A DNA stretch of 64,000 bases, taken from NCBI GenBank assembly GCA_964034945.1, contig CAXIUK010000022.1, positions 1 to 64,000 on the forward strand. Reading direction: 5' to 3'. The DNA comes from Chrysopilus asiliformis. Taxonomy: Eukaryota > Arthropoda > Insecta > Diptera > Rhagionidae. The notes under the pieces were generated by a model. The model did not search any database. It saw only the letters and a list, made by a program, of their open reading frames with translations, and was not told the origin of the DNA. Shown piece after piece: positions 47,430-62,900 of the stretch (position 1 is its first letter; each line of letters opens with the position of its first letter). A program made the position numbers and the translations under genes.

Positions 47430-47736
47430 CTTAACCCAATTCTTAACGGGCCACGGCGGCTATCGTGGCTATCTGCATAGAATCGGGCAGGACGACTCAC
47501 CATGGTGTCCAGAATGTGAGGGAGAAATTGAAGATCCCGAACATGTATTATTCAAATGCAAACGCTTTGAGGCGGCGAGAACAGAAATGGATAGGTTCAC
47601 AAAAACGTGCGTAAGCCCAGACACGCTTGTGACGGAGATGTTAAAATCCAAAGATGCATGGGACACAATTTCAAGCATAATTGCTAGAATACACAGGGAG
47701 TTGCAGGCCGCGGAATTAAGGAGGAAGAGCAGATAG
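47430..47736 (+). pseudogene. ORF2 part 3: C-terminal zinc-motif segment (copy C)
   Basis: The segment resumes in frame after the mariner TA duplication with LTQFLTGHGGYRGYLHRIG, which aligns directly with the same block in copies A and B. It contains the C-X2-C-X8-H-X4-C motif and ends at TAG 47734-47736. The three parts add up to 2982 bp, about 993 codons plus stop. Confidence 0.9.
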
Positions 47737-47907
47737 CCTAGAACGTAGAGTGAGGAAAGTACTCAAACCGCCTCCCCGATGTAATACTTAACGGTAGTTC
47801 CAGGGAGGAACAGCGGTATGGAGACCGGCAGGAAGGTGGTTTTAGTGGGTAAAAATCCCACACTCCCGGATAATCCGGAGCCTTTTGAAGGTTTCCACCT
47901 GCCTAAC
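47737..47907 (+). promoter_or_regulatory. 3' UTR with conserved RNA hairpins (copy C)
   Basis: Hairpin 1 pairs CCTCCC with GGGAGG around a loop with GTAATAC. Then an outer stem AGGTGG (47834-47839) / CCACCT (47895-47900) encloses GTGGG/CCCAC, CCGGA/TCCGG and CCTT/AAGG. The positions match those in copies A and B while many paired bases differ together (for example GCCGG/CCGGC versus GTGGG/CCCAC). This is good evidence for selection on RNA structure. Confidence 0.72.
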
Positions 47908-47930
47908 AAAAAAAAAAAAAAAAAAAAAAA
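47908..47930 (+). other. Poly(A) tail of copy C
   Basis: 23 A residues, then GACTGACA of the satellite. Confidence 0.95.
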
Positions 47931-50900
47931 GACTGACAGACTGACAGACTGACAGACTGACAGACTGACAGACTGACAGACTGACAGACTGACAGACTGA
48001 CAGACTGACAGACTGACAGACTGACAGACTGACAGACTGACAGACTGACAGACTGACAGACTGACAGACTGACACACTGACAGACTGACAGACTGACAGA
48101 CTGACAGACTGGCAGACTGACAGACTGACAGACTGACAGACTGACAGACTGACAGACTGACAGACTGACAGACTGACAGACTGACAGACTGACAGACTGA
48201 CAGACTGACAGACTGACAGACTGACAGACTGACAGACTGACAGACTGACAGACTGACAGACTGACAGACTGACAGACTGACAGACTGACAGACTGACAGA
48301 CTGACAGACTGACAGACTGACAGACTGACAGACTGACAGACTGACAGACTGACAGACTGACAGACTGACAGACTGACAGACTGACAGACTGACAGACTGA
48401 CAGACTGACAGACTGACAGACTGACAGACTGACAGACTGACAGACTGACAGACTGACAGACTGACAGACTGACAGACTGACAGACTGACAGACTGACAGA
48501 CTGACAGACTGACAGACTGACAGACTGACAGACTGACAGACTGACAGACTGACAGACTGACAGACTGACAGACTGACAGACTGACAGACTGACAGACTGA
48601 CAGACTGACAGACTGACAGACTGACAGACTGACAGACTGACAGACTGACAGACTGACAGACTGACAGACTGACAGACTGACAGACTGACAGACTGACAGA
48701 CTGACAGACTGACAGACTGACAGACTGACAGACTGACAGACTGACAGACTGACAGACTGACAGACTGACAGACTGACAGACTGACAGACTGACAGACTGA
48801 CAGACTGACAGACTGACAGACTGACAGACTGACAGACTGACAGACTGACAGACTGACAGACTGACAGACTGACAGACTGACAGACTGACAGACTGACAGA
48901 CTGACAGACTGACAGACTGACAGACTGACAGACTGACAGACTGACAGACTGACAGACTGACAGACTGACAGACTGACAGACTGACAGACTGACAGACTGA
49001 CAGACTGACAGACTGACAGACTGACAGACTGACAGACTGACAGACTGACAGACTGACAGACTGACAGACTGACAGACTGACAGACTGACAGACTGACAGA
49101 CTGACAGACTGACAGACTGACAGACTGACAGACTGACAGACTGACAGACTGACAGACTGACAGACTGACAGACTGACAGACTGACAGACTGACAGACTGA
49201 CAGACTGACAGACTGACAGACTGACAGACTGACGGACTGACGGACTGACGGACTGACAGACTGACAGACTGACAGACTGACAGACTGACAGACTGACAGA
49301 CTGACAGACTGACAGACTGACAGACTGACAGACTGACAGACTGACAGACTGACAGACTGACAGACTGACAGACTGACAGACTGACAGACTGACAGACTGA
49401 CAGACTGACAGACTGACAGACTGACAGACTGACAGACTGACAGACTGACAGACTGACAGACTGACAGACTGACAGACTGACAGACTGACAGACTGACAGA
49501 CTGACAGACTGACAGACTGACAGACTGACAGACTGACAGACTGACAGACTGACAGACTGACAGACTGACAGACTGACAGACTGACAGACTGACAGACTGA
49601 CAGACTGACAGACTGACAGACTGACAGACTGACAGACTGACAGACTGACAGACTGACAGACTGACAGACTGACAGACTGACAGACTGACAGACTGACAGA
49701 CTGACAGACTGACAGACTGACAGACTGACAGACTGACAGACTGACAGACTGACAGACTGACAGACTGACAGACTGACAGACTGACAGACTGACAGACTGA
49801 CAGACTGACAGACTGACAGACTGACAGACTGACAGACTGACAGACTGACAGACTGACAGACTGACAGACTGACAGACTGACAGACTGACAGACTGACAGA
49901 CTGACAGACTGACAGACTGACAGACTGACAGACTGACAGACTGACAGACTGACAGACTGACAGACTGACAGACTGACAGACTGACAGACTGACAGACTGA
50001 CAGACTGACAGACTGACAGACTGACAGACTGACAGACTGACAGACTGACAGACTGACAGACTGACAGACTGACAGACTGACAGACTGACAGACTGACAGA
50101 CTGACAGACTGACAGACTGACAGACTGACAGACTGACAGACTGACAGACTGACAGACTGACAGACTGACAGACTGACAGACTGACAGACTGACAGACTGA
50201 CAGACTGACAGACTGACAGACTGACAGACTGACAGACTGACAGACTGACAGACTGACAGACTGACAGACTGACAGACTGACAGACTGACAGACTGACAGA
50301 CTGACAGACTGACAGACTGACAGACTGACAGACTGACAGACTGACAGACTGACAGACTGACAGACTGACAGACTGACAGACTGACAGACTGACAGACTGA
50401 CAGACTGACAGACTGACAGACTGACAGACTGACAGACTGACAGACTGACAGACTGACAGACTGACAGACTGACAGACTGACAGACTGACAGACTGACAGA
50501 CTGACAGACTGACAGACTGACAGACTGACAGACTGACAGACTGACAGACTGACAGACTGACAGACTGACAGACTGACAGACTGACAGACTGACAGACTGA
50601 CAGACTGACAGACTGACAGACTGACAGACTGACAGACTGACAGACTGACAGACTGACAGACTGACAGACTGACAGACTGACAGACTGACAGACTGACAGA
50701 CTGACAGACTGACAGACTGACAGACTGACAGACTGACAGACTGACAGACTGACAGACTGACAGACTGACAGACTGACAGACTGACAGACTGACAGACTGA
50801 CAGACTGACAGACTGACAGACTGACAGACTGACAGACTGACAGACTGACAGACTGACAGACTGACAGACTGACAGACTGACAGACTGACAGACTGACAGA

Positions 50901-53900
50901 CTGACAGACTGACAGACTGACAGACTGACAGACTGACAGACTGACAGACTGACAGACTGACAGACTGACAGACTGACAGACTGACAGACTGACAGACTGA
51001 CAGACTGACAGACTGACAGACTGACAGACTGACAGACTGACAGACTGACAGACTGACAGACTGACAGACTGACAGACTGACAGACTGACAGACTGACAGA
51101 CTGACAGACTGACAGACTGACAGACTGACAGACTGACAGACTGACAGACTGACAGACTGACAGACTGACAGACTGACAGACTGACAGACTGACAGACTGA
51201 CAGACTGACAGACTGACAGACTGACAGACTGACAGACTGACAGACTGACAGACTGACAGACTGACAGACTGACAGACTGACAGACTGACAGACTGACAGA
51301 CTGACAGACTGACAGACTGACAGACTGACAGACTGACAGACTGACAGACTGACAGACTGACAGACTGACAGACTGACAGACTGACAGACTGACAGACTGA
51401 CAGACTGACAGACTGACAGACTGACAGACTGACAGACTGACAGACTGACAGACTGACAGACTGACAGACTGACAGACTGACAGACTGACAGACTGACAGA
51501 CTGACAGACTGACAGACTGACAGACTGACAGACTGACAGACTGACAGACTGACAGACTGACAGACTGACAGACTGACAGACTGACAGACTGACAGACTGA
51601 CAGACTGACAGACTGACAGACTGACAGACTGACAGACTGACAGACTGACAGACTGACAGACTGACAGACTGACAGACTGACAGACTGACAGACTGACAGA
51701 CTGACAGACTGACAGACTGACAGACTGACAGACTGACAGACTGACAGACTGACAGACTGACAGACTGACAGACTGACAGACTGACAGACTGACAGACTGA
51801 CAGACTGACAGACTGACAGACTGACAGACTGACAGACTGACAGACTGACAGACTGACAGACTGACAGACTGACAGACTGACAGACTGACAGACTGACAGA
51901 CTGACAGACTGACAGACTGACAGACTGACAGACTGACAGACTGACAGACTGACAGACTGACAGACTGACAGACTGACAGACTGACAGACTGACAGACTGA
52001 CAGACTGACAGACTGACAGACTGACAGACTGACAGACTGACAGACTGACAGACTGACAGACTGACAGACTGACAGACTGACAGACTGACAGACTGACAGA
52101 CTGACAGACTGACAGACTGACAGACTGACAGACTGACAGACTGACAGACTGACAGACTGACAGACTGACAGACTGACAGACTGACAGACTGACAGACTGA
52201 CAGACTGACAGACTGACAGACTGACAGACTGACAGACTGACAGACTGACAGACTGACAGACTGACAGACTGACAGACTGACAGACTGACAGACTGACAGA
52301 CTGACAGACTGACAGACTGACAGACTGACAGACTGACAGACTGACAGACTGACAGACTGACAGACTGACAGACTGACAGACTGACAGACTGACAGACTGA
52401 CAGACTGACAGACTGACAGACTGACAGACTGACAGACTGACAGACTGACAGACTGACAGACTGACAGACTGACAGACTGACAGACTGACAGACTGACAGA
52501 CTGACAGACTGACAGACTGACAGACTGACAGACTGACAGACTGACAGACTGACAGACTGACAGACTGACAGACTGACAGACTGACAGACTGACAGACTGA
52601 CAGACTGACAGACTGACAGACTGACAGACTGACAGACTGACAGACTGACAGACTGACAGACTGACAGACTGACAGACTGACAGACTGACAGACTGACAGA
52701 CTGACAGACTGACAGACTGACAGACTGACAGACTGACAGACTGACAGACTGACAGACTGACAGACTGACAGACTGACAGACTGACAGACTGACAGACTGA
52801 CAGACTGACAGACTGACAGACTGACAGACTGACAGACTGACAGACTGACAGACTGACAGACTGACAGACTGACAGACTGACAGACTGACAGACTGACAGA
52901 CTGACAGACTGACAGACTGACAGACTGACAGACTGACAGACTGACAGACTGACAGACTGACAGACTGACAGACTGACAGACTGACAGACTGACAGACTGA
53001 CAGACTGACAGACTGACAGACTGACAGACTGACAGACTGACAGACTGACAGACTGACAGACTGACAGACTGACAGACTGACAGACTGACAGACTGACAGA
53101 CTGACAGACTGACAGACTGACAGACTGACAGACTGACAGACTGACAGACTGACAGACTGACAGACTGACAGACTGACAGACTGACAGACTGACAGACTGA
53201 CAGACTGACAGACTGACAGACTGACAGACTGACAGACTGACAGACTGACAGACTGACAGACTGACAGACTGACAGACTGACAGACTGACAGACTGACAGA
53301 CTGACAGACTGACAGACTGACAGACTGACAGACTGACAGACTGACAGACTGACAGACTGACAGACTGACAGACTGACAGACTGACAGACTGACAGACTGA
53401 CAGACTGACAGACTGACAGACTGACAGACTGACAGACTGACAGACTGACAGACTGACAGACTGACAGACTGACAGACTGACAGACTGACAGACTGACAGA
53501 CTGACAGACTGACAGACTGACAGACTGACAGACTGACAGACTGACAGACTGACAGACTGACAGACTGACAGACTGACAGACTGACAGACTGACAGACTGA
53601 CAGACTGACAGACTGACAGACTGACAGACTGACAGACTGACAGACTGACAGACTGACAGACTGACAGACTGACAGACTGACAGACTGACAGACTGACAGA
53701 CTGACAGACTGACAGACTGACAGACTGACAGACTGACAGACTGACAGACTGACAGACTGACAGACTGACAGACTGACAGACTGACAGACTGACAGACTGA
53801 CAGACTGACAGACTGACAGACTGACAGACTGACAGACTGACAGACTGACAGACTGACAGACTGACAGACTGACAGACTGACAGACTGACAGACTGACAGA

Positions 53901-56900
53901 CTGACAGACTGACAGACTGACAGACTGACAGACTGACAGACTGACAGACTGACAGACTGACAGACTGACAGACTGACAGACTGACAGACTGACAGACTGA
54001 CAGACTGACAGACTGACAGACTGACAGACTGACAGACTGACAGACTGACAGACTGACAGACTGACAGACTGACAGACTGACAGACTGACAGACTGACAGA
54101 CTGACAGACTGACAGACTGACAGACTGACAGACTGACAGACTGACAGACTGACAGACTGACAGACTGACAGACTGACAGACTGACAGACTGACAGACTGA
54201 CAGACTGACAGACTGACAGACTGACAGACTGACAGACTGACAGACTGACAGACTGACAGACTGACAGACTGACAGACTGACAGACTGACAGACTGACAGA
54301 CTGACAGACTGACAGACTGACAGACTGACAGACTGACAGACTGACAGACTGACAGACTGACAGACTGACAGACTGACAGACTGACAGACTGACAGACTGA
54401 CAGACTGACAGACTGACAGACTGACAGACTGACAGACTGACAGACTGACAGACTGACAGACTGACAGACTGACAGACTGACAGACTGACAGACTGACAGA
54501 CTGACAGACTGACAGACTGACAGACTGACAGACTGACAGACTGACAGACTGACAGACTGACAGACTGACAGACTGACAGACTGACAGACTGACAGACTGA
54601 CAGACTGACAGACTGACAGACTGACAGACTGACAGACTGACAGACTGACAGACTGACAGACTGACAGACTGACAGACTGACAGACTGACAGACTGACAGA
54701 CTGACAGACTGACAGACTGACAGACTGACAGACTGACAGACTGACAGACTGACAGACTGACAGACTGACAGACTGACAGACTGACAGACTGACAGACTGA
54801 CAGACTGACAGACTGACAGACTGACAGACTGACAGACTGACAGACTGACAGACTGACAGACTGACAGACTGACAGACTGACAGACTGACAGACTGACAGA
54901 CTGACAGACTGACAGACTGACAGACTGACAGACTGACAGACTGACAGACTGACAGACTGACAGACTGACAGACTGACAGACTGACAGACTGACAGACTGA
55001 CAGACTGACAGACTGACAGACTGACAGACTGACAGACTGACAGACTGACAGACTGACAGACTGACAGACTGACAGACTGACAGACTGACAGACTGACAGA
55101 CTGACAGACTGACAGACTGACAGACTGACAGACTGACAGACTGACAGACTGACAGACTGACAGACTGACAGACTGACAGACTGACAGACTGACAGACTGA
55201 CAGACTGACAGACTGACAGACTGACAGACTGACAGACTGACAGACTGACAGACTGACAGACTGACAGACTGACAGACTGACAGACTGACAGACTGACAGA
55301 CTGACAGACTGACAGACTGACAGACTGACAGACTGACAGACTGACAGACTGACAGACTGACAGACTGACAGACTGACAGACTGACAGACTGACAGACTGA
55401 CAGACTGACAGACTGACAGACTGACAGACTGACAGACTGACAGACTGACAGACTGACAGACTGACAGACTGACAGACTGACAGACTGACAGACTGACAGA
55501 CTGACAGACTGACAGACTGACAGACTGACAGACTGACAGACTGACAGACTGACAGACTGACAGACTGACAGACTGACAGACTGACAGACTGACAGACTGA
55601 CAGACTGACAGACTGACAGACTGACAGACTGACAGACTGACAGACTGACAGACTGACAGACTGACAGACTGACAGACTGACAGACTGACAGACTGACAGA
55701 CTGACAGACTGACAGACTGACAGACTGACAGACTGACAGACTGACAGACTGACAGACTGACAGACTGACAGACTGACAGACTGACAGACTGACAGACTGA
55801 CAGACTGACAGACTGACAGACTGACAGACTGACAGACTGACAGACTGACAGACTGACAGACTGACAGACTGACAGACTGACAGACTGACAGACTGACAGA
55901 CTGACAGACTGACAGACTGACAGACTGACAGACTGACAGACTGACAGACTGACAGACTGACAGACTGACAGACTGACAGACTGACAGACTGACAGACTGA
56001 CAGACTGACAGACTGACAGACTGACAGACTGACAGACTGACAGACTGACAGACTGACAGACTGACAGACTGACAGACTGACAGACTGACAGACTGACAGA
56101 CTGACAGACTGACAGACTGACAGACTGACAGACTGACAGACTGACAGACTGACAGACTGACGACTGACAGACTGACAGACTGACAGACTGACAGACTGAC
56201 AGACTGACAGACTGACAGACTGACAGACTGACAGACTGACAGACTGACAGACTGACAGACTGACAGACTGACAGACTGACAGACTGACAGACTGACAGAC
56301 TGACAGACTGACAGACTGACAGACTGACAGACTGACAGACTGACAGACTGACAGACTGACAGACTGACAGACTGACAGACTGACAGACTGACAGACTGAC
56401 AGACTGACAGACTGACAGACTGACAGACTGACAGACTGACAGACTGACAGACTGACAGACTGACAGACTGACAGACTGACAGACTGACAGACTGACAGAC
56501 TGACAGACTGACAGACTGACAGACTGACAGACTGACAGACTGACAGACTGACAGACTGACAGACTGACAGACTGACAGACTGACAGACTGACAGACTGAC
56601 AGACTGACAGACTGACAGACTGACAGACTGACAGACTGACAGACTGACAGACTGACAGACTGACAGACTGACAGACTGACAGACTGACAGACTGACAGAC
56701 TGACAGACTGACAGACTGACAGACTGACAGACTGACAGACTGACAGACTGACAGACTGACAGACTGACAGACTGACAGACTGACAGACTGACAGACTGAC
56801 AGACTGACAGACTGACAGACTGACAGACTGACAGACTGACAGACTGACAGACTGACAGACTGACAGACTGACAGACTGACAGACTGACAGACTGACAGAC

Positions 56901-59900
56901 TGACAGACTGACAGACTGACAGACTGACAGACTGACAGACTGACAGACTGACAGACTGACAGACTGACAGACTGACAGACTGACAGACTGACAGACTGAC
57001 AGACTGACAGACTGACAGACTGACAGACTGACAGACTGACAGACTGACAGACTGACAGACTGACAGACTGACAGACTGACAGACTGACAGACTGACAGAC
57101 TGACAGACTGACAGACTGACAGACTGACAGACTGACAGACTGACAGACTGACAGACTGACAGACTGACAGACTGACAGACTGACAGACTGACAGACTGAC
57201 AGACTGACAGACTGACAGACTGACAGACTGACAGACTGACAGACTGACAGACTGACAGACTGACAGACTGACAGACTGACAGACTGACAGACTGACAGAC
57301 TGACAGACTGACAGACTGACAGACTGACAGACTGACAGACTGACAGACTGACAGACTGACAGACTGACAGACTGACAGACTGACAGACTGACAGACTGAC
57401 AGACTGACAGACTGACAGACTGACAGACTGACAGACTGACAGACTGACAGACTGACAGACTGACAGACTGACAGACTGACAGACTGACAGACTGACAGAC
57501 TGACAGACTGACAGACTGACAGACTGACAGACTGACAGACTGACAGACTGACAGACTGACAGACTGACAGACTGACAGACTGACAGACTGACAGACTGAC
57601 AGACTGACAGACTGACAGACTGACAGACTGACAGACTGACAGACTGACAGACTGACAGACTGACAGACTGACAGACTGACAGACTGACAGACTGACAGAC
57701 TGACAGACTGACAGACTGACAGACTGACAGACTGACAGACTGACAGACTGACAGACTGACAGACTGACAGACTGACAGACTGACAGACTGACAGACTGAC
57801 AGACTGACAGACTGACAGACTGACAGACTGACAGACTGACAGACTGACAGACTGACAGACTGACAGACTGACAGACTGACAGACTGACAGACTGACAGAC
57901 TGACAGACTGACAGACTGACAGACTGACAGACTGACAGACTGACAGACTGACAGACTGACAGACTGACAGACTGACAGACTGACAGACTGACAGACTGAC
58001 AGACTGACAGACTGACAGACTGACAGACTGACAGACTGACAGACTGACAGACTGACAGACTGACAGACTGACAGACTGACAGACTGACAGACTGACAGAC
58101 TGACAGACTGACAGACTGACAGACTGACAGACTGACAGACTGACAGACTGACAGACTGACAGACTGACAGACTGACAGACTGACAGACTGACAGACTGAC
58201 AGACTGACAGACTGACAGACTGACAGACTGACAGACTGACAGACTGACAGACTGACAGACTGACAGACTGACAGACTGACAGACTGACAGACTGACAGAC
58301 TGACAGACTGACAGACTGACAGACTGACAGACTGACAGACTGACAGACTGACAGACTGACAGACTGACAGACTGACAGACTGACAGACTGACAGACTGAC
58401 AGACTGACAGACTGACAGACTGACAGACTGACAGACTGACAGACTGACAGACTGACAGACTGACAGACTGACAGACTGACAGACTGACAGACTGACAGAC
58501 TGACAGACTGACAGACTGACAGACTGACAGACTGACAGACTGACAGACTGACAGACTGACAGACTGACAGACTGACAGACTGACAGACTGACAGACTGAC
58601 AGACTGACAGACTGACAGACTGACAGACTGACAGACTGACAGACTGACAGACTGACAGACTGACAGACTGACAGACTGACAGACTGACAGACTGACAGAC
58701 TGACAGACTGACAGACTGACAGACTGACAGACTGACAGACTGACAGACTGACAGACTGACAGACTGACAGACTGACAGACTGACAGACTGACAGACTGAC
58801 AGACTGACAGACTGACAGACTGACAGACTGACAGACTGACAGACTGACAGACTGACAGACTGACAGACTGACAGACTGACAGACTGACAGACTGACAGAC
58901 TGACAGACTGACAGACTGACAGACTGACAGACTGACAGACTGACAGACTGACAGACTGACAGACTGACAGACTGACAGACTGACAGACTGACAGACTGAC
59001 AGACTGACAGACTGACAGACTGACAGACTGACAGACTGACAGACTGACAGACTGACAGACTGACAGACTGACAGACTGACAGACTGACAGACTGACAGAC
59101 TGACAGACTGACAGACTGACAGACTGACAGACTGACAGACTGACAGACTGACAGACTGACAGACTGACAGACTGACAGACTGACAGACTGACAGACTGAC
59201 AGACTGACAGACTGACAGACTGACAGACTGACAGACTGACAGACTGACAGACTGACAGACTGACAGACTGACAGACTGACAGACTGACAGACTGACAGAC
59301 TGACAGACTGACAGACTGACAGACTGACAGACTGACAGACTGACAGACTGACAGACTGACAGACTGACAGACTGACAGACTGACAGACTGACAGACTGAC
59401 AGACTGACAGACTGACAGACTGACAGACTGACAGACTGACAGACTGACAGACTGACAGACTGACAGACTGACAGACTGACAGACTGACAGACTGACAGAC
59501 TGACAGACTGACAGACTGACAGACTGACAGACTGACAGACTGACAGACTGACAGACTGACAGACTGACAGACTGACAGACTGACAGACTGACAGACTGAC
59601 AGACTGACAGACTGACAGACTGACAGACTGACAGACTGACAGACTGACAGACTGACAGACTGACAGACTGACAGACTGACAGACTGACAGACTGACAGAC
59701 TGACAGACTGACAGACTGACAGACTGACAGACTGACAGACTGACAGACTGACAGACTGACAGACTGACAGACTGACAGACTGACAGACTGACAGACTGAC
59801 AGACTGACAGACTGACAGACTGACAGACTGACAGACTGACAGACTGACAGACTGACAGACTGACAGACTGACAGACTGACAGACTGACAGACTGACAGAC

Positions 59901-62900
59901 TGACAGACTGACAGACTGACAGACTGACAGACTGACAGACTGACAGACTGACAGACTGACAGACTGACAGACTGACAGACTGACAGACTGACAGACTGAC
60001 AGACTGACAGACTGACAGACTGACAGACTGACAGACTGACAGACTGACAGACTGACAGACTGACAGACTGACAGACTGACAGACTGACAGACTGACAGAC
60101 TGACAGACTGACAGACTGACAGACTGACAGACTGACAGACTGACAGACTGACAGACTGACAGACTGACAGACTGACAGACTGACAGACTGACAGACTGAC
60201 AGACTGACAGACTGACAGACTGACAGACTGACAGACTGACAGACTGACAGACTGACAGACTGACAGACTGACAGACTGACAGACTGACAGACTGACAGAC
60301 TGACAGACTGACAGACTGACAGACTGACAGACTGACAGACTGACAGACTGACAGACTGACAGACTGACAGACTGACAGACTGACAGACTGACAGACTGAC
60401 AGACTGACAGACTGACAGACTGACAGACTGACAGACTGACAGACTGACAGACTGACAGACTGACAGACTGACAGACTGACAGACTGACAGACTGACAGAC
60501 TGACAGACTGACAGACTGACAGACTGACAGACTGACAGACTGACAGACTGACAGACTGACAGACTGACAGACTGACAGACTGACAGACTGACAGACTGAC
60601 AGACTGACAGACTGACAGACTGACAGACTGACAGACTGACAGACTGACAGACTGACAGACTGACAGACTGACAGACTGACAGACTGACAGACTGACAGAC
60701 TGACAGACTGACAGACTGACAGACTGACAGACTGACAGACTGACAGACTGACAGACTGACAGACTGACAGACTGACAGACTGACAGACTGACAGACTGAC
60801 AGACTGACAGACTGACAGACTGACAGACTGACGACTGACTGACAGACTGACAGACTGACAGACTGACAGACTGACAGACTGACAGACTGACAGACTGACA
60901 GACTGACAGACTGACAGACTGACAGACTGACAGACTGACAGACTGACAGACTGACAGACTGACAGACTGACAGACTGACAGACTGACAGACTGACAGACT
61001 GACAGACTGACAGACTGACAGACTGACAGACTGACAGACTGACAGACTGACAGACTGACAGACTGACAGACTGACAGACTGACAGACTGACAGACTGACA
61101 GACTGACAGACTGACAGACTGACAGACTGACAGACTGACAGACTGACAGACTGACAGACTGACAGACTGACAGACTGACAGACTGACAGACTGACAGACT
61201 GACAGACTGACAGACTGACAGACTGACAGACTGACAGACTGACAGACTGACAGACTGACAGACTGACAGACTGACAGACTGACAGACTGACAGACTGACA
61301 GACTGACAGACTGACAGACTGACAGACTGACAGACTGACAGACTGACAGACTGACAGACTGACAGACTGACAGACTGACAGACTGACAGACTGACAGACT
61401 GACAGACTGACAGACTGACAGACTGACAGACTGACAGGACAGACTGACAGACTGACAGACTGACAGACTGACAGACTGACAGACTGACAGACTGACAGAC
61501 TGACAGACTGACAGACTGACAGACTGACAGACTGACAGACTGACAGACTGACAGACTGACAGACTGACAGACTGACAGACTGACAGACTGACAGACTGAC
61601 AGACTGACAGACTGACAGACTGACAGACTGACAGACTGACAGACTGACAGACTGACAGACTGACAGACTGACAGACTGACAGACTGACAGACTGACAGAC
61701 TGACAGACTGACAGACTGACAGACTGACAGACTGACAGACTGACAGACTGACAGACTGACAGACTGACAGACTGACAGACTGACAGACTGACAGACTGAC
61801 AGACTGACAGACTGACAGACTGACAGACTGACAGACTGACAGACTGACAGACTGACAGACTGACAGACTGACAGACTGACAGACTGACAGACTGACAGAC
61901 TGACAGACTGACAGACTGACAGACTGACAGACTGACAGACTGACAGACTGACAGACTGACAGACTGACAGACTGACAGACTGACAGACTGACAGACTGAC
62001 AGACTGACAGACTGACAGACTGACAGACTGACAGACTGACAGACTGACAGACTGACAGACTGACAGACTGACAGACTGACAGACTGACAGACTGACAGAC
62101 TGACAGACTGACAGACTGACAGACTGACAGACTGACAGACTGACAGACTGACAGACTGACAGACTGACAGACTGACAGACTGACAGACTGACAGACTGAC
62201 AGACTGACAGACTGACAGACTGACAGACTGACAGACTGACAGACTGACAGACTGACAGACTGACAGACTGACAGACTGACAGACTGACAGACTGACAGAC
62301 TGACAGACTGACAGACTGACAGACTGACAGACTGACAGACTGACAGACTGACAGACTGACAGACTGACAGACTGACAGACTGACAGACTGACAGACTGAC
62401 AGACTGACAGACTGACAGACTGACAGACTGACAGACTGACAGACTGACAGACTGACAGACTGACAGACTGACAGACTGACAGACTGACAGACTGACAGAC
62501 TGACAGACTGACAGACTGACAGACTGACAGACTGACAGACTGACAGACTGACAGACTGACAGACTGACAGACTGACAGACTGACAGACTGACAGACTGAC
62601 AGACTGACAGACTGACAGACTGACAGACTGACAGACTGACAGACTGACAGACTGACAGACTGACAGACTGACAGACTGACAGACTGACAGACTGACAGAC
62701 TGACAGACTGACAGACTGACAGACTGACAGACTGACAGACTGACAGACTGACAGACTGACAGACTGACAGACTGACAGACTGACAGACTGACAGACTGAC
62801 AGACTGACAGACTGACAGACTGACAGACTGACAGACTGACAGACTGACAGACTGACAGACTGACAGACTGACAGACTGACAGACTGACAGACTGACAGAC

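Larger units (their letters stand above)
35181..47930 (+). mobile_element. R1-clade retrotransposon, full length, interrupted by Polinton and mariner (copy C)
   Basis: The element runs from its 5' UTR through ORF1 and ORF2 to a 23-nt poly(A). With the Polinton (37597-44114), the mariner (46507-47427) and one copy of each TSD removed, it is about 5.3 kb, a normal length for R1-clade elements. It sits in the octamer satellite with the 3' junction poly(A)-GACTGACA. At the 5' end the satellite stops at ...CAGACTGA. The ORF2 protein is clearly diverged from copies A and B, so this is a separate family with the same target. The nested insertions show it is an old copy and no longer mobile as it stands. 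Confidence 0.93.

Noticed and set aside
47763..48077. Minus-strand ORFs reading SVCQSVSL then poly-Phe
   Set aside because: Translation of satellite plus the poly(A) tract of copy C in antisense.
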